The notes below the pieces were generated by a model. It had not been told where the DNA came from, searched no databases, and worked only from the letters and a program-made list of their open reading frames with translations. Below are positions 8,960 to 16,199 of a stretch of DNA of 64,000 nt, in pieces (position 1 is the first letter of the stretch; every line of letters starts with the position of its first letter). The DNA lies in the NCBI RefSeq assembly GCF_040822065.1, contig NZ_CP162005.1, positions 1,674,001 through 1,738,000 of the forward strand, given 5' to 3'. The position numbers were made by a program, and so were the translations under genes. Source of the stretch: Pedobacter sp. WC2423. Its GTDB lineage: Bacteria; Bacteroidota; Bacteroidia; Sphingobacteriales; Sphingobacteriaceae.

Positions 8960-10183
8960 TCAGTTTTCTATATTTGTTAAGAATGCTCTGTCCCAGGGAT
9001 ATGCGATACCATCTCTGGAAGAAAGAAGACACAATAAGATGCCCGAAAGCCCTTGTAAGATATCAGCGCTGCCAAGTTTGATTTTTCCTGAACCCTGATC
9101 GTTCTGAACTTTAAAAAAACCAGTTTCGCTTACTTTAAAGTCGAGATCTTTACTGGAAATGCTCTCCCAGTATCTCATTTGCTTCTGAAATACAGGATCA
9201 CCTGTTGCTTTAAATACGCGATTGTACATATGCATCGTTCCAAGATAACCATGACAGAGACCATGTTCATCCAGTAGTGCCATGTGTCCGGTTCTACCAA
9301 GAGTCATGCAGGCAATTTCCTTCCCCTTCTCTATCCAGGCTTTATTTCCACAATACTGACCCGCTTTTAGGATCGCGATTGCCACTCCCAAATCCCCATA
9401 GCACCAACCCAAACGACTTGGCTCTGGTTCCCCGATTCCATTTTTATTCGTTTTCACCCGGGCTGGAAAGCAATAATCATGACCGGTTACTTGTCTGCTG
9501 ATTATAAAATTTATGGCACCATGAATTTTTTCAGCACATTCTTTTCTGTAGAAGTTTAATCTGTAACACTCCGAAAGAATAGAAATAATTCCAGGAATAC
9601 CATGCGCCAGCCCTAGATTATAAATTTCAGGCGAATATTCCAATTGATTGCTTTGAACATTCATGTCATAAGTGCCCCAATAGAATTTGTCACCATCAAC
9701 ACAAATTGCAGCATCAAGCAGGTGCCTGATCATGTGTTTTGTGTTTTTTTGTGAGGGGTTGAAATGCAGCAGATAGGTTAAGATTCCACCTGCGCCACGC
9801 ATTAAATCGAATTCATTAATGTTTAGATAGTGATCTGCAGAATTAACAATTAATCTGTCAAGTGATTTTAACCATGATTCAGGTATTGCATTTCGATAGT
9901 CGAGATGGCCTGCCGTCCTGATTGAATAGCATATTCCGGCCAAACCAAAAAATAGTGAATACTGCATCGGTTTGCTTTCTATATCGTCAAGATTATTCTG
10001 AATTAAAAATTTGATCTTTTCAGCAATATGTTTTTCCTGATCTGCAGAGGAGTGAAATGCATTATAATAAGAAAGCGCGACTATGGCTCCTGATCTGCCG
10101 TTAATAAAAGAATGATCCATATCTTTTACCTGTTGCATTAACTGCTGTTCAATCTTGTAAATAACTTTGTGATTATTTTTCAT
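8960..10183 (-). CDS. LanC-like lanthionine cyclase
   Basis: The 407-residue length and the repeated double-toroid Gly motifs (LMRGAGGILTYLL, GLAHGIPGIISIL, GWCYGDLGVAIAIL, LCHGYLGTMHMY) identify a LanC cyclase. The zinc ligands are visible as Cys in GWCYGD (near residue 261) and the Cys-His pair in LCHG (near 309-310), and the catalytic-type His in LAHGIPG is present. The enzyme adds Cys thiols to dehydroalanine/dehydrobutyrine to form thioether rings in the cytoplasm. Expected substrate is the 6718-6900 precursor. It is the second gene of the locus, 38 bases after the small HTH gene. Confidence 0.93.
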   Translation of the reverse strand: MKNNHKVIYKIEQQLMQQVKDMDHSFINGRSGAIVALSYYNAFHSSADQEKHIAEKIKFLIQNNLDDIESKPMQYSLFFGLAGICYSIRTAGHLDYRNAIPESWLKSLDRLIVNSADHYLNINEFDLMRGAGGILTYLLHFNPSQKNTKHMIRHLLDAAICVDGDKFYWGTYDMNVQSNQLEYSPEIYNLGLAHGIPGIISILSECYRLNFYRKECAEKIHGAINFIISRQVTGHDYCFPARVKTNKNGIGEPEPSRLGWCYGDLGVAIAILKAGQYCGNKAWIEKGKEIACMTLGRTGHMALLDEHGLCHGYLGTMHMYNRVFKATGDPVFQKQMRYWESISSKDLDFKVSETGFFKVQNDQGSGKIKLGSADILQGLSGILLCLLSSRDGIAYPWDRAFLTNIEN

Positions 10184-10221
10184 ACTAGCGATGGCTGCTA
10201 TCGGATGGCAAATCCATTTAT

Positions 10222-10449
10222 TTATTCAAATTTTAAAATCAGTTTTTTGGAATCTGAATAGAAATAGGTTTTCAGACAATTGTTATAAGCGATCGGTGCA
10301 CCCATCGCTTTGAGTTCTTTAATCTCCTTTAAAAGTTTGCTTCTGCTGATTCCTAATTTTTCAGAAAATTCAGCCGGAGTTCCAGTAGCCTTTCTGCTCA
10401 CATAGTAATCAATAGTTACAAGTCTGTCGATGTACTTAACAATACTCAT
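10222..10449 (-). CDS. Small helix-turn-helix protein, likely regulator of the lanthipeptide operon
   Basis: This 75-residue protein contains an HTH of the HTH_11/winged-helix sort: TPAEFSEKLGISRSKLLKEI is the two-helix recognition unit, followed by a short beta wing (PIAYNNCLKTYFYS). It is the first gene of the minus-strand lanthipeptide operon. The upstream DNA holds an AATATTTG/CAAATATT inverted repeat and, 55 bases upstream, a perfect 23-bp palindrome, both possible operators. Autoregulation is inferred from this layout. No sensor domain is present, so the signal must come from elsewhere. Confidence 0.75.
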   Translation of the reverse strand: MSIVKYIDRLVTIDYYVSRKATGTPAEFSEKLGISRSKLLKEIKELKAMGAPIAYNNCLKTYFYSDSKKLILKFE

Positions 10450-10503
10450 TCGGTAAATATTTGGTTTTGTTTTATTGTTAACAAATATTATAAATATTAA
10501 TCA

Positions 10504-10526
10504 TTTCAACAAATTTTTTGTTGAAA
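10504..10526. promoter_or_regulatory. Perfect palindrome upstream of the lanthipeptide operon
   Basis: TTTCAACAAA (10504-10513) and TTTGTTGAAA (10517-10526) are perfect reverse complements around a TTT centre. It lies 55-77 bases upstream of the HTH gene start, which is where an operator would sit. As a transcript it would also form a weak AT-rich hairpin, but there is no gene ending here that needs a terminator. Confidence 0.55.
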
Positions 10527-10569
10527 TATGATATAAATAATTAATTAAATAATTTTTACTGAACTATTA

Positions 10570-10609
10570 ATGATAATATAAAAACTAATATGATAATATA
10601 AAAATTAAG
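10570..10609. repeat. Two tandem 20-bp direct repeats in AT-rich intergenic DNA
   Basis: ATGATAATATAAAAACTAAT at 10570-10589 is followed directly by a copy with two changes at 10590-10609. The region between 10450 and about 10860 is otherwise very AT-rich and I see no gene in it. Confidence 0.6.
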
Positions 10610-10868
10610 CTCTTCACTATAAGATGATTATATATTTTATAATAGAGGAAAACACGCAATAATTATATGCTAAAGCGTTTTTTAAAAAATATTAACGTGA
10701 GTTTAAACCAACATGTATAAACGAAAAATTATATCTTTTGTCATTAATAAAAATTAATTATTTTGTAATTGAATTTGATAATGTGGTACGGAAAACAGCA
10801 AATATTTATATATATGACGCTAACATTTTGATGGTTAATCTCAATAAATGGTCGTTATTTCAGGATAA

Positions 10869-11325
10869 TATGGAGAGTCTGGCAATCGCTCAGAGGAGAA
10901 TTATCAGCTCGCTGTTTTTATCTACCAGAACCGCCGTTGTTTTCTCCGTGTTTTCAACAGGCAGACTATCAATGCTCCTGCGATTAAAATACTGGATGAT
11001 ATATTTTCAGGAGATCCGACTCATTCTTTAGGAATTAGATATTCAGTGTATTGTGCAGCCCAGATTGCTTATTAAGACCCACTTCTGATAGCCATGCAAG
11101 ATCAAATCATTCCCTGGCTATTGGGTTATCCATTTAATAATGTAAACGCAAAAATCTGTGATTGCTGGAAAGTAAAAGGTACATGCCCAACGCACAAATT
11201 ATCCAGATCCATAACAGAGCACATGGAGCTGGATTTGGAGCTAACGGATTTGATTACCTGGAAGAATTTATGACCGATCCCTTCAAAAAACTAAAATCCA
11301 GAAGTAATAATGTTATCATTCTATA
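10869..11325 (+). pseudogene. Decayed alpha/beta-hydrolase (TAP-like C-terminal part)
   Basis: Read from 10869, the plus strand encodes a plausible protein end: NAPAIKILDDIFSGDPTHSL, then GIRYSVYCAAQIAY, an in-frame TAA at 11073, then on in the same frame with MQDQIIPWLLGYPF and KICDCWKVKG. After about 11180 the homology-like text moves to another frame (HNRAHGAGFGANGF, ending at a TAG near 11325). The pattern of a YSVxC segment, a CxxW segment and a final His-containing loop is that of TAP-like alpha/beta-hydrolase C-termini. The N-terminal half, with the nucleophile Ser, is missing. One stop and one frameshift show that it is inactive. Confidence 0.55.
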
Positions 11326-11399
11326 GGGTGTGAACTAAAATATTGTAAAACTTTCCCATTTAAATAAAACGAGTGTCTTATAAAGATTATTTTCATTTA

Positions 11400-12242
11400 T
11401 TATACCAATCTGCTCATCTCGAACTGTGCCGTTTTTTCAAGAAGCCCTACACTTTTTAAGAATTCCAATGTGGAAACAGCCTGATGATCTACATTATAAA
11501 CATATACTTCCTGCTGCTCAACAACCTCATTGATATAAGAAAACAGCTCATTACCAATTCCCTGACCCCGGTAAGCTGCGGCAACGGCAAACTGATTTAT
11601 TTTTCTTGATACCGGATTAAATATGGCATAGCCCACCAATAAATCATTTATATAGGCTCCTGCCACGTGACAGTGTTCTTTAGTATTTTCCAGGCTTTGA
11701 ACAGCATTTTGCCAGGAAGGAACCGTATCCCAAAAAGCAATAAATTCAGACCAGTTAAAGCTTTCAATTTCTTTCAACGTGGTGACCCGGTTGTGTTTTA
11801 TAACAGAAAGCTTCCCTGAGTAGCAGTTCAGTTTTCGAACAACTGTGTACCCCATTTTCTCATACGCTTTTATGGCAGAATGGTTTCCTGTAATCACTTC
11901 CAGAACCATCTTTTTCACTTGTAGTTTTTTTAATTCAGGTAGTAAATGAGCATACATTTCACGCACCAATCCCTTCCCCCGGTAGTCTGGAATTACTCCT
12001 GTAGCAGCATTGTATACTATTAATCCCTGTTCGCTTTCCCGTAATCCATGGAGCATAATACCAACCATTTGACCTTCATCAAATACGCCTCTGGTTAATT
12101 CAAGTTTCACATCCTCTGCAACAATTTTAGATTTCAATTTTTCCAGATTTAACTGCATTGGTACGATATAATCTGAAAATGATAAATTAATAACCGACAC
12201 CAATTTCTCCAGATCGATATTTTCTAAATTCCTTATTTCCAT
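11400..12242 (-). CDS. Tandem GNAT-domain acetyltransferase
   Basis: The 280-residue protein contains two GNAT folds. The first (about 1-150) has the acetyl-CoA loop in PDYRGKGLVREMY and the beta-bulge/ending AIKAYEKMGYTVVRKL; the second (about 160-280) has AAAYRGQGIGNELF. Two-domain GNATs of this size are common; often only one half is catalytic. The substrate is unknown. I chose the ATG at 12242 (MEIRNLENIDL) over a GTG five codons upstream. It stands alone on the minus strand. Confidence 0.85.
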   Translation of the reverse strand: MEIRNLENIDLEKLVSVINLSFSDYIVPMQLNLEKLKSKIVAEDVKLELTRGVFDEGQMVGIMLHGLRESEQGLIVYNAATGVIPDYRGKGLVREMYAHLLPELKKLQVKKMVLEVITGNHSAIKAYEKMGYTVVRKLNCYSGKLSVIKHNRVTTLKEIESFNWSEFIAFWDTVPSWQNAVQSLENTKEHCHVAGAYINDLLVGYAIFNPVSRKINQFAVAAAYRGQGIGNELFSYINEVVEQQEVYVYNVDHQAVSTLEFLKSVGLLEKTAQFEMSRLV

Positions 12243-12339
12243 ATTTATTAACGCCACATTGGTATATATTCGTCCAATATATAATTTTTACCTTTAACGC
12301 TAAAAACATATTAAATTAGTTACAAATTGCAGCATAAGT

Positions 12340-12702
12340 TTAATTAGCTAACTGCTTCATATACATTACAATTGAAGACCAGTGGCAATCCTGCCAATCT
12401 GTAAACATATGAAAGAGTAATCCAACTGCAATTATCCTGGTTTTAGGAAATAGCAATAGTATAAAATAAAATGCAATTGCATAATAAGAATGCAATGGAT
12501 GGTAACCAATACTACATCTTCCCGGATCAAAAATTGGTGTAGCTAACAGATGATCTGCGTCTATGATCATAGTGCTGATCATGATGAGCCATGCCCGCTT
12601 CCACTGCTTTCTAAAAAACAAATATGCGATAGCTCCTGGCATTAAAAAGTGGAAACTATAATGAACAACGGGCTGTAATACCCTAATAAAATCAGCGGAC
12701 AT
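12340..12702 (-). CDS. DUF6122-like integral membrane protein
   Basis: This protein of about 120 residues has three to four membrane segments and the conserved polar motifs VHYSFHFLMPG, DADHLLATPIFDPGRC, HPLHSYYAI and FHMFTDWQDC. The His/Asp pattern inside hydrophobic helices resembles YdjM-like membrane metal-dependent hydrolases and matches DUF6122 as I know it. Function is unknown. The ATG at 12702 is preferred to a TTG three codons upstream; it overlaps the end of the preceding CoiA-like gene by 11 bases, so the two are translationally coupled. Confidence 0.75.
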   Translation of the reverse strand: MSADFIRVLQPVVHYSFHFLMPGAIAYLFFRKQWKRAWLIMISTMIIDADHLLATPIFDPGRCSIGYHPLHSYYAIAFYFILLLFPKTRIIAVGLLFHMFTDWQDCHWSSIVMYMKQLAN

Positions 12703-13381
12703 ATTGCTCAATAAAAGATTTTCTGGTCATCATATGCAAATACGGATAATCTTCAGATAGCTGCCTGCGTTGCTTCAGCTGATAAATAAAATGCCCTCCC
12801 AGGTCAACAATGATTGGATTTTTGGCTTGATACCACACCCGGTGCGGATGTTTCCAGCAAAACGAATAATAGTAAGAAGTAAGCGGAAGCTTTCTCAGTT
12901 CCGGATGTTGAAAATTCAATACCCTCGGCCTGCCCTGAAGAAAATCAGACTTTCTTATCATTGACAGATGGGCGGTATTGCAGAAATCATAATCAGCAAT
13001 TCTGGGATCATCTACATCCGGCAGACTTTTCAATACCCGGAAACCCTTAAACTTTTTCCCATTCAAAATCCAGATCAGCTTAGGATAAAAGGCCTCCCTG
13101 CTTTTTAATTCCTCCAGGCAAATAGGAGAATTCTGAAATTCAAGGGTAGTACCACAAGGAGTATGTACATCTGCACGGTGAAGCTCTCCTAATGTCACAT
13201 CAGAAAAACTTACCTCCCTGAATCCCGGCGGAAAAGCTGCTTTCCAATTGCGATGCCACTCAGTTTCGCCATGATAATTCCTGAAAGCCTTCTCTGTTTT
13301 GATAGAAGACTCTATGTTGTCCATGAATATAGAAGAATCAGGTTCCATATGATAAACTGCATGAATCTGGTGGCAGCACAC
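12692..13381 (-). CDS. CoiA-like nuclease-domain protein
   Basis: The central part matches the CoiA competence-protein nuclease domain (PD-(D/E)XK type): ETEWHRNWKAAFPPGFREV, then HRADVHTPCGTTLEFQNSPI with the catalytic Asp and the ExQ pair, then REAFYPKLIWILNG. The C-terminal ~90 residues are an unassigned domain. The usual N-terminal Zn-ribbon with CxxC and HFAH is not seen; only a short stretch precedes the nuclease core. The start is uncertain: a GTG at 13381 opens the frame directly after a stop, while ATGs at 13348 and 13324 are other options. It probably acts on DNA, but competence is not shown. Confidence 0.7.
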   Translation of the reverse strand: MCCHQIHAVYHMEPDSSIFMDNIESSIKTEKAFRNYHGETEWHRNWKAAFPPGFREVSFSDVTLGELHRADVHTPCGTTLEFQNSPICLEELKSREAFYPKLIWILNGKKFKGFRVLKSLPDVDDPRIADYDFCNTAHLSMIRKSDFLQGRPRVLNFQHPELRKLPLTSYYYSFCWKHPHRVWYQAKNPIIVDLGGHFIYQLKQRRQLSEDYPYLHMMTRKSFIEQYVR

Positions 13382-13471
13382 AAATCTATACTAATATTTT
13401 TAGTGAAGCAAGATATTGAAAAAATTGTCAGTTTATTGCTTTGTTTGAAGACCCGGCCATCAGCAGGATTT

Positions 13472-14038
13472 TTATTTATAAAGTTCTTTAATCACCTCAT
13501 CAAGATCTGTTGCACTTTGAACGATCATCTTTGCGGCATCCTGCATATCATTAATCTCTGTACTCCCCTGAATTAATTTTCCCAAACCCATTAAATTTGC
13601 AACATGCCGTCTTACAGAGTGAGAGTGACTTATTTTTACCTGTTGGAGCTCACCAGTAATTTTCATCAGTTCTGTGATATCATGGCCAATACAATAAATA
13701 CCCGCAGGCGCACCATTATCATCAAACATAGCCTTATACTCCCACCTTGTAATTATAAAGCCACCTCGTCCATCATACTTACGAATAGTTGCCGGAAACA
13801 TTGAATCTGGATGCTTAAAAGCCATTTGCGAAACTATTTCACATGTTTCCTGGTCATCAGGATGCATCGTAATTGCGTAATGGCGGCCTACAAGATCTCC
13901 ATGAACAGGCTTGAAAATATCTGCATAATGTTTATTTATATACACATAGTTAGAATTCATATCTACCGCTATAAGGTAGTAGGTTACTGAATGTCCCAGC
14001 AGAGTTTTAACAGCTTCAAATATTTGTGTTCCGGTCAT
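13472..14038 (-). CDS. PAS-domain protein with truncated histidine-kinase-like tail
   Basis: Residues 1-120 form a PAS domain with the typical PAC end (GAPAGIYCIGHDITEL). A short helical segment follows with HSHSVRRHVANLMGLGKLI, which resembles the H-box dimerisation helix of Bacteroidota PAS kinases. The protein ends at residue 188, so no ATPase domain is present and it cannot autophosphorylate alone. It may bind a small ligand or redox cofactor and interact with a partner. It is separated from its neighbours by short non-coding gaps. Confidence 0.75.
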   Translation of the reverse strand: MTGTQIFEAVKTLLGHSVTYYLIAVDMNSNYVYINKHYADIFKPVHGDLVGRHYAITMHPDDQETCEIVSQMAFKHPDSMFPATIRKYDGRGGFIITRWEYKAMFDDNGAPAGIYCIGHDITELMKITGELQQVKISHSHSVRRHVANLMGLGKLIQGSTEINDMQDAAKMIVQSATDLDEVIKELYK

Positions 14039-14095
14039 AGAAATATTAATAAAAAACAGTTATTTACCTATGTTTTGATTTAATACACTAACATC

Positions 14096-14878
14096 TTACA
14101 TCTTTCCTAATGAACTATTCTTGTTTTTCAAAGCGCTCATTACTATAAATACCAATATAATTGCTGAGATAATATAACAAGTAATCACTACAGATTGGCT
14201 GCCATTGGCATTATTATTTGATACTGAAATGGCCATTAGTGCCCAGATGCCAACTGAACCATATTCGCGAAGATTTCTATTTATAATCATGAATATATTA
14301 ATGAGACCTGCTGCAACAAGCATAATAATTGTCCAGCTGACGTCAGAAATACCCCATCCATCCCAGTGAATTTTAGTCAAAAAAGCCGCTATATTAGCTA
14401 TGATAGCAACAGATACCCATCCAGAATAGAGTGCAAAGGGCCAAAAGACAAAGAGGTACATTTTGAAGGGGTGAGCATCCAATTCCATACGTGTATTGAT
14501 AATAATTTTCAATAACGAGAAGAGTAAAACAGCCATAATAAGGATCGATGCACCTGTATAGTCAGCTAACCATGAAACAACCCAAATAGAACTAGCAAGG
14601 CAGGAAATTACGAACCACCAACCAATTTTCAATAGTATGGAATCCTCATCCTTCTCTTTAGTAAGACTGCGCCAGGAATAAAATATAAAGCCCAGCAGAC
14701 CGAGATAAATAAGTCCCCAGATTGAAAAAGCATAGCCTGCCGGTGTAAAATAATTGAAATATTTATCAGAAATAGCTTTCATGGTATTACCAGTCAGCAT
14801 TCCGGTGTTAGCAACGTAACTCATCAAAACAGTGACAATTAAAGCAATGCTATTGGCTATAGTTAGTATTTTTTTCAT
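14096..14878 (-). CDS. TspO/MBR-like tryptophan-rich membrane protein
   Basis: This 260-residue protein has about seven to eight hydrophobic helices rich in Trp. The early motif FTPAGYAFSIWGLIYLG is that of the TspO/MBR-related tryptophan-rich sensory proteins, and later segments SIWVVSWLAD and FWPFALYSGWVSVA fit the same pattern. It is longer than classical TspO (about 160 residues), as many Bacteroidota members are. It should be in the inner membrane. Ligand and role are unknown; porphyrin binding is only a family precedent. Confidence 0.75.
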   Translation of the reverse strand: MKKILTIANSIALIVTVLMSYVANTGMLTGNTMKAISDKYFNYFTPAGYAFSIWGLIYLGLLGFIFYSWRSLTKEKDEDSILLKIGWWFVISCLASSIWVVSWLADYTGASILIMAVLLFSLLKIIINTRMELDAHPFKMYLFVFWPFALYSGWVSVAIIANIAAFLTKIHWDGWGISDVSWTIIMLVAAGLINIFMIINRNLREYGSVGIWALMAISVSNNNANGSQSVVITCYIISAIILVFIVMSALKNKNSSLGKM

Positions 14879-14987
14879 AAATCTGTTTTATCAAAACTAT
14901 TTAAAATTCTTTCAGATATACCATTTTAACTCATAGACCGTTCAGTGACTAAACTAAATTTAATTAACAGATCAAAAAACGACTTTT

Positions 14988-15428
14988 ATGAAAACACAAT
15001 CTGGCTTAAAAAATGCATCAACACATTTCAAATCTGCCATCATAACATTTTCTATTGCACTATGTTTGATTTTGATTCATCAGAATTCATATGCCCAGAC
15101 TCAGACCACAATGAACTCAACCGCTGCCAGCAGTTATAAAAAAGCAGACAATGAGTTAAACACAATATATCAAAAGATATTGAAGGAATATGCTGCCAAA
15201 GCACAATTTATTAAGAATATCAAGGCAGCTCAATTGTTATGGATAAAACTAAGAAATGCTGACCTGGCTGCAAGATACCCGGAAATGGGAAAATATGGAA
15301 GTGCAGAAGCCATGTGCAGAGCTTCTTACCTGGAATCATTAACCAGAGATCGGATTAAAATTTTAAAAGTATGGCTTGATGGTATTCCTGAAGGAGATGT
15401 CTGCAATGGATCAGTAAAGAACCAATAA
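14988..15428 (+). CDS. Secreted DUF1311 (LprI-like) protein
   Basis: The 146-residue protein starts with a signal peptide (IITFSIALCLILIHQNSYAQ, cleavage after YAQ likely). The mature part is a DUF1311/LprI N-terminal-like helical domain with ADNELNTIYQKILKEY, AQLLWIKLRNADLAAR and ESLTRDRIKILK. The family contains lysozyme inhibitors, but many members have no known role. It should be periplasmic. It stands alone on the plus strand, divergent from the TspO-like gene. Confidence 0.8.
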   Translation: MKTQSGLKNASTHFKSAIITFSIALCLILIHQNSYAQTQTTMNSTAASSYKKADNELNTIYQKILKEYAAKAQFIKNIKAAQLLWIKLRNADLAARYPEMGKYGSAEAMCRASYLESLTRDRIKILKVWLDGIPEGDVCNGSVKNQ

Positions 15429-15567
15429 TTCGTTCAGGTAAAACGGATTTATGTTGATATGTATTGTTTTTTTCATTTCCCCTATTTATCTCTAAAGCAC
15501 GTGTAATTATTGTTAAATCAAAACAAATAACCGTATTAATTGTACTGTTCCCATAAAACATAAATTT

Positions 15568-16104
15568 ATGGATAGCATTAATCAAAACCAAACTGAGAAG
15601 AATCACGAAAATCTGGATAGTACATCGGCTATTGAGAAAATCAGGGAATTAACAGAAATTGCTAAAACCTGTTTCCTATGTACACAACCTTCAGCTGGAG
15701 AATCTAATGGCACGCGCCCTATGAGCGTTCAGGAAGTAGATGAACAAGGTACAATCTGGTTTCTGGTTGCAAATGACAGTCATACTTACCAGGATATCGA
15801 TGCCGATTCTAAAGTGAAATTATATTTTCAGGGGTCTGCACATTCTGACTTTTTGTTTCTGGAAGGAAATGCAATACTTTCAGCAGATAAAAACAGAATC
15901 AAAGAATTATGGAATCCTATCATGAAAACATGGTTTACTGAAGGTGAAGATGATCCGCGTATCGCGATTATCAGAATATCACCAGAAACAGGTTATTATT
16001 GGGATAACAAACATGGAAATGTAATTGCCGGAATTAAAATGGTAATCGGCGCAGCTGTAGGCAAAACGCTGGATGATTCTATTGAAGGTGGCCTTAAAGT
16101 ATAA
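15568..16104 (+). CDS. Pyridoxamine 5'-phosphate oxidase-like general stress protein
   Basis: This 178-residue protein has the split-barrel flavin-binding fold of the Pyrid_ox_like/general stress protein 26 group: NGTRPMSVQEVDEQGTIWFL, VKLYFQGSAHSDFLFLEGNA and IRISPETGYYWDNKHGNV are the usual conserved stretches. It likely binds FMN or another flavin; the physiological reaction is unknown. A duplicated 15-bp sequence covers its last codons and the stop, and a good terminator follows at 16131. Confidence 0.85.
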   Translation: MDSINQNQTEKNHENLDSTSAIEKIRELTEIAKTCFLCTQPSAGESNGTRPMSVQEVDEQGTIWFLVANDSHTYQDIDADSKVKLYFQGSAHSDFLFLEGNAILSADKNRIKELWNPIMKTWFTEGEDDPRIAIIRISPETGYYWDNKHGNVIAGIKMVIGAAVGKTLDDSIEGGLKV

Positions 16105-16125
16105 TGAAGAGCCTTAAAGTATAAT
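16091..16125. repeat. Direct repeat across the stop codon of the stress-protein gene
   Basis: GCCTTAAAGTATAAT occurs at 16091-16105 and again at 16111-16125 (period 20). The first copy encodes the last residues GLKV and the stop; the second is non-coding. It looks like a small tandem duplication. Confidence 0.75.
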
Positions 16126-16130
16126 TAAAG

Positions 16131-16173
16131 ACTTGTATAACCCTGCAATAATATTTGCAGGTGTTATACAAGT
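16131..16173. terminator. Bidirectional terminator between convergent genes
   Basis: Arms ACTTGTATAAC (16131-16141) plus CTGCAA (16143-16148) pair with TTGCAG (16155-16160) plus GTTATACAAGT (16163-16173), interrupted only by a small internal loop. It separates the plus-strand stress gene from the end of the minus-strand eCIS operon at 16200. Confidence 0.8.
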
Positions 16174-16199
16174 AATTACACAGCTCAATTTAAAATTCC

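Noticed and set aside
10738-11031. 97-residue plus-strand open frame
   Set aside because: Its protein reads as random sequence. The recognisable hydrolase-like text lies in another frame of the same DNA.
14945-15139. 64-residue plus-strand open frame before the DUF1311 gene
   Set aside because: It overlaps the DUF1311 gene in another frame and lacks any family features; the signal-peptide frame is clearly the real one.
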